Assembly: GCF_000876655.1 (NCBI RefSeq)
Contig: NZ_JYCN01000018.1
Coordinates: 360,409-424,408, forward strand
From: Arthrobacter sp. SPG23
GTDB lineage: Bacteria; Actinomycetota; Actinomycetes; Actinomycetales; Micrococcaceae
Length of the DNA: 64,000 nucleotides
Reading direction: 5' to 3'
The notes beneath the pieces are model-generated. The model was not told the DNA's origin and did not search any database. It was given only the letters and a program-made list of their open reading frames with translations. Positions 1-8,222 of the stretch are shown in pieces. How positions within the stretch are numbered: the stretch's first letter is position 1; each line of letters starts with the position of its first letter. A program made the position numbers and the translations under genes.

Positions 1-1
1 G

Positions 2-376
2 CTGCGCCTGTTCGCGCCCTTCCTGCCCTTCGCCACCGAAGAGGTCTGGGGCTGGTGGCGCAGCGGCTCGGTGCACCGTGCCGAGTGGCCCGCGGCCCTT
101 GAGGTGTCCGACGGCGACACCACCATGCTCGCGACTGTGGGAATCGCGCTGAGCGGCATCCGCAAGGCGAAGTCCGAAGCGAAGGTCAAGCAGCGCACTG
201 AGGTTCTCTCCGCGACGATTACGGCCACGGAGTCGCTCACCACGCAGCTGAAGGCCGGCCTTGCAGACCTGAAGGCAGCCTCCAATGCCCGTGAACTGAC
301 ACTCGTGGCAGGCGAGGGCGAACTCACTGTCGGCGACGTTGTGCTGGCAGCTCCCGAGGAGCCCGCCCAGGCCTAG
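2..376 (+). CDS. valS: Valyl-tRNA synthetase, C-terminal part (partial)
   Basis: The reading frame is open from the window edge and holds only the last ~124 residues of a class Ia synthetase that charges tRNA-Val in the cytoplasm. The visible part starts in the end of the anticodon-binding helical domain (LRLFAPFLPFATEEVWGWW, typical of ValRS). It then runs into the C-terminal coiled-coil arm (IRKAKSEAKVKQRTEV onward), which contacts the tRNA elbow. Catalytic HIGH and KMSKS motifs lie outside the window. It ends at a TAG and is followed by an inverted repeat that probably terminates transcription. The gene converges on the small monooxygenase gene. Confidence 0.93.
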   Translation: MRLFAPFLPFATEEVWGWWRSGSVHRAEWPAALEVSDGDTTMLATVGIALSGIRKAKSEAKVKQRTEVLSATITATESLTTQLKAGLADLKAASNARELTLVAGEGELTVGDVVLAAPEEPAQA

Positions 377-408
377 TCCCGTCCAGCGGCGCCCGGCCGC
401 TGCAAAAA

Positions 409-464
409 CGGAGGTGCCTCCGCATGGTTCTGAACACGTGTTCAACCAGGCGAAGGCACCTCCG
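409..464. terminator. Probable bidirectional terminator between convergent genes
   Basis: Eleven-base arms cggaggtgcct (409-419) and aggcacctccg (454-464) pair perfectly. The 34-base loop contains its own palindrome, tgaacacgtgttca (431-444). It lies between the stop of valS and the stop of the convergent monooxygenase gene. The T-run is weak (ctttg-like), so it may act by structure in both directions. Confidence 0.6.
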
Positions 465-485
465 CTTGCGTTTCCACGGGACTGC

Positions 486-779
486 TCACATCTCGAATGC
501 GGTCTCGAAGCGCGTCAGGAGGGGCGGCCCGGACAGAATGGTCCCGAGCGTGCTGGCACCGTCGCCGGCACGCCAGGCGCGGTATGCCTCGTCGTGCTCC
601 ACGGACGCCCAGCGCTCCACCACCAGGACGTGCGCAGGATCCCTGCTGTCGGTCAGCACATCCACGCCGAGGCAGCCGTCAAAGGCCCGGGTGACGGCAA
701 GGATTTCCCGGAGCATGGCCGGCGCCGCATCCAGCGAGTCTGCTTTGAGGTTCAGGTCAAGGTGGGCTGTGATGGACAT
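486..779 (-). CDS. Antibiotic biosynthesis monooxygenase (ABM) family protein
   Basis: A 97-residue single-domain ferredoxin-like protein of the ABM/YgiN type. Members oxidise quinols or polyketide aromatics without cofactor, or act as small stress proteins; the substrate here cannot be told. Family features seen are an N-terminal beta strand with alternating hydrophobics (MSITAHLDLNLKA), the central VERWASVEHDEAYRAW helix region and a terminal strand. I chose the ATG at 779 because AGGAG lies just upstream on the minus strand; an upstream in-frame start at 800 would add seven residues. It stands alone, convergent with valS. Confidence 0.75.
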   Translation of the reverse strand: MSITAHLDLNLKADSLDAAPAMLREILAVTRAFDGCLGVDVLTDSRDPAHVLVVERWASVEHDEAYRAWRAGDGASTLGTILSGPPLLTRFETAFEM

Positions 780-1108
780 GATGCTCCTGTTTTTGGGCAA
801 AGGGGAAGCCCCATCAGCGTTTTGCCGTTGGTGGGGCTTCGACTTTTTCGATTGTCTCGTGACGTCTGTGACAATCTGGCGGAATCCTCGGAAGTCCAGG
901 TCTTCCTACCTCGTCACTGGTAGCCAGCTTCTGACTTTGCCGAAGGCTGCGTCAGATGCGTGTCACTGAATCTTTGGTTTCCGTGTCCCGCTTCTTTCGA
1001 AGTGGGTAAGAACTATTGTTGTCCCACCCAGGGGGATGCGCAAGGGTCCGGGAAGAACTACACGGCAGTAATTCCCGCCGCCCGCGAAACGGCCCCAGGA
1101 AGAACCCG
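780..1108. other. Intergenic region with two inverted repeats, no gene seen
   Basis: About 330 bases without a credible gene. It lies upstream of the ABM gene and downstream of the DsbA-like gene. Arms gaagcccca (805-813) and tggggcttc (832-840) are followed on the plus strand by gacttttt, a terminator shape with no plus-strand gene before it. A second perfect 7-base inverted repeat, gattgtc/gacaatc, lies at 850-856/870-876. These may be leader structure or an operator for the ABM gene, or may mark an unrecognised short RNA. Confidence 0.5.
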
Positions 1109-1723
1109 TCAGTTGAATTCCGGCTGCTCCGTACGGCTGCGCTTTATTTCGAAGAAGTGGGGGTACGCAGCCAGGGTCACTGCGGCGTCCCACAGGCGGC
1201 CGGCTTCCTCGCCGCGGGGAATACGCGTCAGCACCGGGCCGAAAAAAGCCGTGCCGTTGAAGGCCACCACCGGCGTTCCCACATCCTGTCCAACCAGGGA
1301 GATGCCCTCTTCGTGGCTGGCGCGGAGCTGCACGTCGAAGGCATCCGAGGAGGCCTCGGCCGCCAGGGATGCCGGTAGTCCGCACTCCGCCAGGGCTTTG
1401 CTGATCACGATGCCGAAGTCCTTCTCGCCGCCATCGTGGATGAGGCTGCCCATGGCGTCGTACAAAGGCTTGATGACCTGGTCACCGTGCTGCTCACGGG
1501 CGGCAATGATGACGCGGACAGGGCCCCAGGCCTTGTCCATTGCCTCACGGTATCCGGGGTCCAGCTCACGGCCCTCATTCAGGACGGCAAGGCTCATGAC
1601 ATGCCATTCCGTCTGGATATCGCGGACTTCCTCCACTTCGCCCACCCACCGGGAGGTGATCCAGGCGAAGGGGCACAGGGGGTCGAACCAGAAGTCGGCT
1701 TTGCTCGTGGTGGTCTCAGGCAC
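1109..1723 (-). CDS. DsbA-like thioredoxin-fold protein, Rv2466c (mycothiol-dependent nitroreductase) family
   Basis: A 204-residue protein closely resembling M. tuberculosis Rv2466c, a mycothiol/mycoredoxin-linked reductase induced by oxidative stress that activates nitro prodrugs. Diagnostic stretches are DFWFDPLCPFAWITSRW near residues 10-25, AWGPVR, DVGTPVV (cis-proline loop) and FFGPVLTRIPRGEEAGRLWD. The active-site motif is C17-P-F-A20; Rv2466c has CPWC, so the resolving cysteine is absent and a monothiol mechanism is implied. GAGGAG six bases before the GTG at 1723 sets the start. It lies 67 bases downstream of clpX on the same strand and could be read through from it. Confidence 0.85.
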   Translation of the reverse strand: MPETTTSKADFWFDPLCPFAWITSRWVGEVEEVRDIQTEWHVMSLAVLNEGRELDPGYREAMDKAWGPVRVIIAAREQHGDQVIKPLYDAMGSLIHDGGEKDFGIVISKALAECGLPASLAAEASSDAFDVQLRASHEEGISLVGQDVGTPVVAFNGTAFFGPVLTRIPRGEEAGRLWDAAVTLAAYPHFFEIKRSRTEQPEFN

Positions 1724-1790
1724 GGAAGTCTCCTCGTAAAGTCATCAGGGCATGGCGCGGTCCGGGCGCACACCTACCAAGAGCAACGAA

Positions 1791-3080
1791 CTACGCAGAT
1801 TTATTCCGCCGCTTCGCCACCACATCGTGGGCGATCATGGTGGGCGGGGCCTTCTTGGCCACCACGTCGGCAGTGATGACGACGCTGGCGATGTCGTCCC
1901 GGCTCGGGAGATCGAACATGACGGGGAGGAGTACTTCCTCCATGATGGCGCGGAGCCCGCGGGCACCGGTGCCCCGCTCCAGGGCCTGGTCGGCGATCAT
2001 GTCCAGCGCTTCGTCGTCAAAAAGCAGTTCCACGCCATCCAGCTGGAACATCTTCTGGTACTGCTTCACGAGCGCGTTCTTCGGCGTGGACAGAATCTGG
2101 ATCAGGGCCGGCCGATCCAGGTTGGAGACCGTGGTGATGACGGGAAGACGGCCGATGAATTCCGGAATGAGACCGAACTTCAACAGGTCCTCCGGCATGA
2201 CCTCGCCGTAGGAGTCGGAGTTGTTCTTGACTTCGTTCAGCGGGGCACCGAAACCGATGCCCTTGCGGCCGGAACGGGAGCCGATGATGTCCTCGAGTCC
2301 GGCGAAGGCTCCCGCAACGATGAACAGCACGTTGGTGGTGTCGATCTGGATGAATTCCTGGTGCGGGTGTTTCCGGCCGCCCTGCGGGGGTACAGAGGCC
2401 ACCGTGCCTTCCAGGATTTTCAGGAGCGCCTGCTGCACGCCCTCGCCGGAAACGTCCCGGGTGATGGACGGGTTTTCGCTCTTCCGGGAAATCTTGTCGA
2501 TCTCGTCGATGTAAATGATGCCCTGTTCGGCCTTCTTGACGTCGTAGTCGGCGGCCTGGATGAGCTTCAGGAGGATGTTCTCCACGTCCTCGCCAACGTA
2601 GCCGGCCTCCGTCAGTGCCGTGGCGTCTGCGACGGCGAACGGTACGTTCAGGCGCCGGGCAAGGGTCTGCGCGAGGTAGGTCTTGCCGCAACCGGTGGGG
2701 CCGATAAGGAGGATGTTCGACTTCGCGATCTCGACGTCGTCGTGGTGGACGCCTTCGGCGAGGCTGCCGCTCTTCGGTGCGTGGCCGGCCTGGATCCGCT
2801 TGTAGTGGTTGTACACCGCAACGGCGAGGGAGCGCTTGGCCGGTTCCTGGCCTATGACGTATTCCTGCAGGAAATCAAAGATTTCGCGCGGCTTGGGCAG
2901 TTCGAAGCTGCCGAGGTCCGCTACTTCCGCGAGTTCCTCTTCAATGATCTCGTTGCAGAGCTCAATGCACTCGTCGCAGATGTAGACGCCGGGCCCGGCA
3001 ATGAGCTTGCGCACCTGCTTCTGGCTCTTTCCGCAGAAAGAGCACTTCAGCAGATCCGTGCTCTCGCCAATCCGAGCCAT
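1791..3080 (-). CDS. clpX: ATP-dependent Clp protease ATP-binding subunit ClpX
   Basis: A 429-residue AAA+ unfoldase that recognises tagged proteins and threads them into ClpP. The N-terminal C4 zinc-binding domain uses C13, C16, C35 and C38. Walker A is GPTGCGKT near residue 120, Walker B is YIDEIDKI, and the IGF-type ClpP-docking loop area reads [10 protein letters not shown]. Length matches the family. The ATG at 3080 is preceded by aagggg at good distance; a longer open frame to 3122 lacks homology. Gene order clpX-clpP2-clpP1-tig in reverse is the usual actinobacterial arrangement. The ~200-base gap to clpP2 and a terminator there indicate clpX has its own promoter. Confidence 0.97.
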   Translation of the reverse strand: MARIGESTDLLKCSFCGKSQKQVRKLIAGPGVYICDECIELCNEIIEEELAEVADLGSFELPKPREIFDFLQEYVIGQEPAKRSLAVAVYNHYKRIQAGHAPKSGSLAEGVHHDDVEIAKSNILLIGPTGCGKTYLAQTLARRLNVPFAVADATALTEAGYVGEDVENILLKLIQAADYDVKKAEQGIIYIDEIDKISRKSENPSITRDVSGEGVQQALLKILEGTVASVPPQGGRKHPHQEFIQIDTTNVLFIVAGAFAGLEDIIGSRSGRKGIGFGAPLNEVKNNSDSYGEVMPEDLLKFGLIPEFIGRLPVITTVSNLDRPALIQILSTPKNALVKQYQKMFQLDGVELLFDDEALDMIADQALERGTGARGLRAIMEEVLLPVMFDLPSRDDIASVVITADVVAKKAPPTMIAHDVVAKRRNKSA

Positions 3081-3225
3081 ATGTGAACCCCTTAGTATCC
3101 TGCTGCTACCGCAGCACTGCACCGGTTGCTGGAATCACGGTGGGTCCGGAAGGTCCGGCCGTGACATGTTCCACTCTAGGTCACATTCGGCCTGAGAGGT
3201 GGAACCTTACGCGTTGAAAACGAAA

Positions 3226-3260
3226 GCCGGTGCGGTCCATTTTCCATGAACCGCACCGGC
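3226..3260 (-). terminator. Terminator of the clpP1-clpP2 operon
   Basis: Perfect 11-base arms gccggtgcggt (3226-3236) and accgcaccggc (3250-3260) with a 13-base loop. On the minus strand the hairpin is followed by tttcgttttc. It lies 18 bases past the clpP2 stop and separates the clpP operon from clpX. Confidence 0.8.
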
Positions 3261-3277
3261 TCCGCGTGTCGTGCTAC

Positions 3278-3937
3278 TTACCTGGTGATCGCCTGCGGCT
3301 TGATCTTGCGGGAATCAAGGACCTGGTCGATGAGGCCGTAGGACTGCGCCTCGGCGGCGGTCAGGATCTTGTCACGTTCGATGTCGTTGTTGACCTGCTC
3401 GGAGGTCCGGCCCGAGTGCTTGGCCAGCGTATCTTCGAGCCATGAACGCATGCGCATGACTTCCGCGGCCTGGATCTCAAGGTCCGAGGCCTGGCCCCCC
3501 TGGCCGCCGGAGAGCGCCGGCTGGTGGATCAGCACGCGCGCGTTGGGCAGTGCCAGGCGCTTGCCCGGTGTTCCCGCCGCGAGCAGGACGGCCGCGGCGC
3601 TTGCGGCCTGGCCCAGGCACACCGTCTGGATCTCGGGACGGATGTACTGCATGGTGTCGTAGATGGCCGTCATGGCGGTGAAGGAACCGCCCGGGGAGTT
3701 GATGTACAGCGTGATGTCGCGGTCCGGGTCCGTGGACTCAAGCACCAGCAACTGCGCCATGACGTCGTCAGCCGACGCGTCGTCCACCTGCACGCCGAGG
3801 AAGATGATGCGGTCCTCGAACAGCTTGGTGTACGGGTCCTGGCGCTTGAAGCCGTAGGGGGTGCGCTCCTCGAACTGCGGCAGCACGTAGCGGCTGGTGG
3901 GCAGGTTCCCGGCAGACGATCCGAAATTGTAGTTCAT
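3278..3937 (-). CDS. clpP2: ATP-dependent Clp protease proteolytic subunit ClpP2
   Basis: A 219-residue serine peptidase subunit that in actinobacteria assembles with ClpP1 into a mixed tetradecamer. The catalytic triad is visible: S113 in GQAASAAA, H138 in LIHQP and D189 in IERDK. The handle and head-domain motif SPGGSFTAM is present. The start was placed at the second ATG of atgaacatgaac because AGGAGA sits about 7 bases before it, whereas the first ATG (3943) and the frame start (3958) are too close to it or upstream of it. It follows clpP1 by 36 bases, in one operon. Confidence 0.95.
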   Translation of the reverse strand: MNYNFGSSAGNLPTSRYVLPQFEERTPYGFKRQDPYTKLFEDRIIFLGVQVDDASADDVMAQLLVLESTDPDRDITLYINSPGGSFTAMTAIYDTMQYIRPEIQTVCLGQAASAAAVLLAAGTPGKRLALPNARVLIHQPALSGGQGGQASDLEIQAAEVMRMRSWLEDTLAKHSGRTSEQVNNDIERDKILTAAEAQSYGLIDQVLDSRKIKPQAITR

Positions 3938-3973
3938 GTTCATTTCTCCTGGAATCATTTCTGTCTACGCCGG

Positions 3974-4612
3974 TTACTTTTCCGAGCCGCTGGCGTTTTG
4001 CGTTCCGCCGCCGCCGGCCACGGATCCCGCATGCGCGGCGATCTTGTCGAAGAAGCCGTACTCGAGGGCTTCCGTCGCCGTAAACCACTTGTCGCGGTCG
4101 TTGTCCTTGAGGATGGTCTCCACGGTCTGGCCGGTCTGTTCGGCGGTGAGTTCCGCCATGACCTTCTTCATGTGGAGGATGAGCTCGGCCTGGATCTTGA
4201 TGTCCGAAGCCGTGCCGCCAATACCGCCGGACGGCTGGTGCATCAGGATGCGCGCGTTTGGCGTGGCGTAGCGCTTGCCCTTGGTGCCGGAAGACAGCAG
4301 GAACTGCCCCATCGAAGCAGCGAGGCCGGTGGCGACGGTGACGACGTCGTTCGGGATGAACTGCATGGTGTCGTAGATGGCCATGCCTGCCGTCACGGAG
4401 CCGCCCGGCGAGTTGATGTAAAGGTAGATGTCCTTATCGGGGTTCTCCGCGGACAGCAGCAGCAACTGCGAGCAGATCGCGTTGGCGTTTTCATCGCGGA
4501 CCTCGGAGCCGAGCCAGATGATTCGCTCTTTCAGCAGGCGGTTGTAGATGTAGTTGTCCTGGGCTGCCGGATCGACAGTAGCCATCCGGGGGGCCCCTGC
4601 TTGCTGTGACAT
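3974..4612 (-). CDS. clpP1: ATP-dependent Clp protease proteolytic subunit ClpP1
   Basis: A 212-residue ClpP paralogue with triad S100 (GLAASMGQF), H125 (MHQP) and D174 (DNDRDKW). The C-terminus [14 protein letters not shown] is glycine-rich and likely flexible. A gagaggt ribosome site about 8 bases upstream supports the ATG at 4612. It is first in the clpP1-clpP2 operon and lies downstream of tig. A palindrome matching the ClgR regulator consensus sits about 113 bases before the start, which fits the known control of clp operons by ClgR in actinobacteria. Confidence 0.95.
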   Translation of the reverse strand: MSQQAGAPRMATVDPAAQDNYIYNRLLKERIIWLGSEVRDENANAICSQLLLLSAENPDKDIYLYINSPGGSVTAGMAIYDTMQFIPNDVVTVATGLAASMGQFLLSSGTKGKRYATPNARILMHQPSGGIGGTASDIKIQAELILHMKKVMAELTAEQTGQTVETILKDNDRDKWFTATEALEYGFFDKIAAHAGSVAGGGGTQNASGSEK

Positions 4613-4724
4613 ATGTACTTACCTCTCGCTGGCGACGGTGACGTCACGGGACGACGTCACTGAAAATCACTACTTGGACACTAACCGGTTTAGGGGCCGT
4701 TTTGTTCTCAGGCATCGCGCTGTT

Positions 4725-4735
4725 CGCTGACGGCG
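4725..4735. promoter_or_regulatory. Putative ClgR box upstream of clpP1P2
   Basis: The sequence cgctgacggcg with flanking tt and ca fits the corynebacterial ClgR core CGCYNANRGCG without mismatch. It lies 113 bases upstream of the clpP1 ATG and outside the neighbouring terminator. ClgR is known to activate clpP1P2 and clpC in Corynebacterium and Streptomyces; the assignment here is inference from that consensus, and clgR itself is not in the window. Confidence 0.5.
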
Positions 4736-4795
4736 CACGATTGGCGCAACGGCGCCGCACAGCACGGCACAGCCGCCATTCCGGGGTTAAACGGA

Positions 4796-4828
4796 GGAAG
4801 CCCCCGGATCTGGGATCCGGGGGCTTCC
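4796..4828 (-). terminator. Terminator of tig
   Basis: A perfect 15-base stem, ggaagcccccggatc (4796-4810) with gatccgggggcttcc (4814-4828), closed by a 3-base loop. It lies 13 bases past the tig stop. No strong T-run follows, as is common in high-GC actinobacteria. Confidence 0.8.
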
Positions 4829-4840
4829 ATGGAATGCGTG

Positions 4841-6247
4841 TTAGAACTTCACTGCTGCCGGATCATCGCTCGGCGCGGCTTCGTCGGTGGCAGCTTCGCC
4901 TTCAACGGCGTCGCTGTCGACGGCGGGGGCAGCTTCAGCGGCAGCTGCTTCTTCGCCGCCGGGGCGGACGAAGTCGCTCAGGTCAACCTTGTTGCCTTCA
5001 GAGTCCGTGACCTCGGCCTGGCCCAGTACTACGGCCAGTGCCTTGCGGCGGCGTACCTCGGAAACCATCATGGGAACCTGGCCGGACTGATCGATGATCT
5101 GGGCGAACTGGTTCGGGTCCATGCCGTACTGGCTGGCGGTGGTCACGATGTAGTCGATCAGCTCGTTCTGGCTGACTCCGACTTCTTCCTTGTCAGCGAT
5201 GGCGTCCAGGATGATCTCGTTCTGGAAGGCCCGCTCGGTGTTGGCCTTGACCTCGGCGCGGTGCTCTTCGGTGTCGTGTTCGCCGTCGCCGTGGGAGTTC
5301 TCGGCCTTGAAGTGCTGCTCAAGCTGCTCTTCGACGACCGAAGCGGGGACGGGCACCTCAACGAGCTCGACGAGCTTGTCCAGGACCTTGTCGCGTGCCT
5401 CAACACCCTGCTCGACAACCTTGGATTCGGCCGCCTGCTTGGCGAGGTCCTCGCGCAGTTCAGCCAGCGTGTCGAACTCGGATGCCAGCTGGGCGAAGTC
5501 GTCGTCGGCCTCGGGAAGCTCGCGCTCCTTGACGGACTTGACGACCACCTTGACCTGGGCAGCTTCGCCGGCGTGGTCGCCGCCAACGAGGGTGGTGTCG
5601 AAGATGGCGTCTTCGTCGGCGCTGAGGCCGGTGACTGCCTCGTCCAGGCCTTCGAGCATGGTGCCGGCGCCAACCTGGTAGGACAGACCGGAAGCGGAAT
5701 CAACTTCGGCGCCGTCGATCGAGGCGGTGATGTCGATCGTCAGGAAGTCGCCGTCGGCAGCCGGACGGTCCACGGACTTCAGCGTGCCGAAACGGCCGCG
5801 GAGTTCGTCGAGCGCCTTGTCAACGTCTGCTTCGGAAGACTCGGCAGCGGCGACCTCAACCTTGATGCCCGAGTAGTCGGGCAGTTCGATCTCGGGGCGG
5901 ATGTCAACCTCGGCGTGGAACTTGAGTTCGCCGTCGGTCGCGGTGGGGTCCGGGACCTCGGTGATTTCAACCTCGGGACGGCTCAGGGGGCGGATGCCGG
6001 TTTCCTGGACAGCCTCCTGGTACCAGCCGTTGAGGCCTTCGTTGATGGCGGTCTCCAGCACGTAGCCGCGGCCGACGCGCTGGTCGATCAGCTTTGCGGG
6101 GACCTTGCCCTTGCGGAAGCCAGGGACCTGGATCTGCGAAGCAACAGTCTTGTATGCCTCATCGATGCTGGGCTTCAATTCCTCAAAGGGGACCTCAACA
6201 TTGAGCTTGACCCGCGTGGGGGTGAGGTTCTCGACAGCGCTCTTCAC
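4841..6247 (-). CDS. tig: Trigger factor, ribosome-associated chaperone and peptidyl-prolyl isomerase
   Basis: A 468-residue three-domain protein that binds at the ribosome exit and folds nascent chains. The N-terminal ribosome-binding domain carries the signature GFRKGKVP near residue 45. A central FKBP-type PPIase domain follows from about residue 160 ([17 protein letters not shown]). The C-terminal substrate cradle ends in an acidic alanine-rich tail ([14 protein letters not shown]) typical of actinobacterial TF. The GTG start at 6247 has AGGAG ten bases upstream. It is transcribed toward clpP1 but is separated by a terminator, and it follows tRNA-Pro on the same strand. Confidence 0.96.
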   Translation of the reverse strand: MKSAVENLTPTRVKLNVEVPFEELKPSIDEAYKTVASQIQVPGFRKGKVPAKLIDQRVGRGYVLETAINEGLNGWYQEAVQETGIRPLSRPEVEITEVPDPTATDGELKFHAEVDIRPEIELPDYSGIKVEVAAAESSEADVDKALDELRGRFGTLKSVDRPAADGDFLTIDITASIDGAEVDSASGLSYQVGAGTMLEGLDEAVTGLSADEDAIFDTTLVGGDHAGEAAQVKVVVKSVKERELPEADDDFAQLASEFDTLAELREDLAKQAAESKVVEQGVEARDKVLDKLVELVEVPVPASVVEEQLEQHFKAENSHGDGEHDTEEHRAEVKANTERAFQNEIILDAIADKEEVGVSQNELIDYIVTTASQYGMDPNQFAQIIDQSGQVPMMVSEVRRRKALAVVLGQAEVTDSEGNKVDLSDFVRPGGEEAAAAEAAPAVDSDAVEGEAATDEAAPSDDPAAVKF

Positions 6248-6313
6248 AGTCTAAGTACTCCTGGTTTTGTGGGATGGGGTTCTGCAAACGCAATGATCTG
6301 ACAAGCTGCAGAG

Positions 6314-6388
6314 TCGGGGTGACAGGATTTGAACCTGCGACTTCCTGCTCCCAAAGCAGGCGCTCTAGCCAAGCTGAGCTACACCCCG
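6314..6388 (-). tRNA. tRNA-Pro, anticodon TGG
   Basis: A 75-base cloverleaf on the minus strand. The acceptor cggggtg pairs with caccccg followed by discriminator A. The anticodon stem cctgc/gcagg encloses the loop tttggga with anticodon TGG, reading CCA and other Pro codons. The T-arm is gcagg ttcaaat cctgt. CCA is not encoded. Confidence 0.96.
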
Positions 6389-6544
6389 TAAGTGCACAGA
6401 ACAGTCTACGGTCATATCGGCCGGATATGCACATTTGACACTGGGGCCCTGAATTAGGTTTAGTTATATCCGGCTCGAGCAGCCGACCGGAAGAAATGCA
6501 CCAACAGCCCTGCGGATCAGCAGAACGGCTTGATGCCTTTCCAC

Positions 6545-6618
6545 GGGGACGTAGCTTAATGGTAAAGCCTCAGTCTTCCAAACTGATTACGCGGGTTCGA
6601 TTCCCGTCGTCCCCTCCA
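6545..6618 (+). tRNA. tRNA-Gly, anticodon TCC
   Basis: The acceptor ggggacg (6545-6551) pairs with cgtcccc (6608-6614). The anticodon loop cttccaa carries TCC, reading GGA. The T-loop is ttcgatt. Discriminator T is at 6615 and CCA is encoded at 6616-6618, unlike the other tRNAs in this window. Confidence 0.95.
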
Positions 6619-6623
6619 GGACA

Positions 6624-6661
6624 CAACAGGAAAGCCCCTCTTCGGAGGGGCTTTCCTGTTG
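6624..6661. terminator. Strong bidirectional terminator, UUCG tetraloop
   Basis: A perfect 17-base stem (6624-6640 with 6645-6661) closed by a ttcg tetraloop. It ends tRNA-Gly transcription on the plus strand and lies just past the Nei/Fpg stop on the minus strand, so it probably serves both. Confidence 0.9.
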
Positions 6662-6677
6662 TTCCGGCGACTTCGCC

Positions 6678-7589
6678 TCAGGATGCCTGCTGGCACACGG
6701 GGCACCAGTAGAGCTTGCGCGCGGCAAGGTCCGTCAGGGCGACCGGGGAACCACATACGCGGCAGTCGAGGCCGTGCCGCCGGTACACGAAATGGGACTC
6801 CTCCGGCGCCGGAAGTCCAGCGGCGGGCTCGGTCCAATAGCCGGGAGGCGTGGTGATGATCCTGCCGTCCCGGACGCCGTCGGACATCATGGCGACGGTA
6901 TCCACCCACAGACCTGCCGCCGCTTCCGCGTCCAGGGAGCGTCCGGGCAGCCAGGGATCCAGGCCCTGGCGGAAGAGCAGTTCGGCGCGGTAGACGTTCC
7001 CGACGCCGGCAATCACCTTCTGGTCCATCAACAGTGCCGCGAGGGGCGTTTTCCGTGCGCGCACCCCGTCAATGAAATGGTCCTTGTCCTTGGAAAAATT
7101 CCGCAGGGGGTCGGGCCCCAGCCGGGCCAGGACAGCGTCAGCCTCCGCCTCGGTGATGGCCTGGCACGTGGTGGCGCCCCTGAGGTCGGCCCAGCCGTGG
7201 GCTCCGGCAAGCCGGACACGGACGGCGCCGACGGGCGCCGGCGGCCGCGTGTAGCCTGGGACGCCGTCGTCGATGCCCACGCCGTCGTCGAACACCTCCC
7301 GCTCCCCCACCTTCCGGGGCGCACCGATGCTTGACGCACCCCGGAACGTGGCGTCACCGCCGAAGTCCCAGGCGCCGTAGAGGCCGAGGTGCACGTGCAG
7401 GACCAGGCCGTGGTCGAAGTGCAGGAACAGGTGCTTGCCGTGCGCCACTGTGCCGACCATGGTGCGGGCGTCCAGCAGCGCTGCGCCGTCGGCGAACCGG
7501 CCCTGCGGGCTGGAGACCGCGAGGCGCTGGCCGGAGAAGACGTCCGCGAACTGGCGCGCCAGCCGGTGGACCGAATGCCCCTCGGGCAC
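6678..7589 (-). CDS. Fpg/Nei family DNA glycosylase (endonuclease VIII-like)
   Basis: A 303-residue base-excision repair enzyme that removes oxidised bases and nicks abasic sites. After Met removal the N-terminus is PEGHS, giving the catalytic proline and adjacent glutamate. The beta-clamp lysine lies in AHGKHLF near residue 52. The helix-two-turn-helix region reads LLMDQKVIAGVGNVYRAE. The C-terminal zinc finger has CRVCG and CPVCQ. PEGHS rather than PELPE favours the Nei2-type branch. Its GTG shares one base with the rpiB stop (TAGTG), so the two are translationally coupled. Confidence 0.92.
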   Translation of the reverse strand: MPEGHSVHRLARQFADVFSGQRLAVSSPQGRFADGAALLDARTMVGTVAHGKHLFLHFDHGLVLHVHLGLYGAWDFGGDATFRGASSIGAPRKVGEREVFDDGVGIDDGVPGYTRPPAPVGAVRVRLAGAHGWADLRGATTCQAITEAEADAVLARLGPDPLRNFSKDKDHFIDGVRARKTPLAALLMDQKVIAGVGNVYRAELLFRQGLDPWLPGRSLDAEAAAGLWVDTVAMMSDGVRDGRIITTPPGYWTEPAAGLPAPEESHFVYRRHGLDCRVCGSPVALTDLAARKLYWCPVCQQAS

Positions 7590-8083
7590 TAGGCGATGAC
7601 CTCGCCGGTGTTCTCGTAGGCCGCGATCTTGCCGATGCGGCGGACATGGCGTTCATCGTTGCTGAACGGTTCCTGCAGGAAGGCTTCGATGATTTCGGTT
7701 GCCTCGTCCACGCTGTGCTGGCGGCCGCCGACCGCAACGACGTTGGCGTCATTGTGTTCGCGGGCAAGGGTTGCGGTGGACAGGTTCCATGCCAGTGCCG
7801 CACGGACACCCTTGACCTTGTTGGCAGCGATCTGCTCGCCGTTCCCCGAGCCGCCGAGCACAATGCCCAGGGCGTGGATTCCGGCAGCCTGGTCCGCCAC
7901 GACGGCGAGCGCAGCGTGGATGCAGAAGGACGGGTAGTCGTCCAGCGCGTCGTAGACCTCGGGCCCGTGGTCCACCACGGTGTAGCCCTTGGCCGTGAGG
8001 TGGGCTACCAGGTGGGCGCTGAGCTCCATGCCGGCGTGGTCGGTGGCGATGTGGACGCGCGGGAAATCGGAGGATGTTGTCAC
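7589..8083 (-). CDS. rpiB: Ribose-5-phosphate isomerase B
   Basis: A 164-residue RpiB interconverting ribose 5-phosphate and ribulose 5-phosphate in the pentose-phosphate pathway. The loop GGSGNGEQIAANK carries glutamate as the catalytic base, as in mycobacterial RpiB, rather than the cysteine of E. coli RpiB. The N-terminal phosphate-binding strand reads HIATDHAG and the conserved NDANVVAVGGR is present. The GTG start at 8083 has only a weak ribosome site. It overlaps the downstream glycosylase start by one base. Confidence 0.93.
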   Translation of the reverse strand: MTTSSDFPRVHIATDHAGMELSAHLVAHLTAKGYTVVDHGPEVYDALDDYPSFCIHAALAVVADQAAGIHALGIVLGGSGNGEQIAANKVKGVRAALAWNLSTATLAREHNDANVVAVGGRQHSVDEATEIIEAFLQEPFSNDERHVRRIGKIAAYENTGEVIA

Positions 8084-8222
8084 GGCAAAATCCGTTCAGT
8101 CATAAGCGCCGGTAGGCTTCCGGGCTGCTTCGGGGGTCGGATCCAAGGGTACTAGCCCGGAGGTGCCGGCTGCCTGCCATGAACACTCTGCGGACGTCCG
8201 GCGGCGAAACCAGGGAAGACCC

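Noticed and set aside
1752..3086. A 444-codon plus-strand open frame across clpX
   Set aside because: It is the mirror of clpX; high GC keeps the opposite strand open. Its translation has no recognisable domain and clpX is unambiguous.
4829..6301. A 490-codon plus-strand open frame across tig
   Set aside because: Antisense shadow of trigger factor, with repetitive Asp/Gly/Val composition and no homology.
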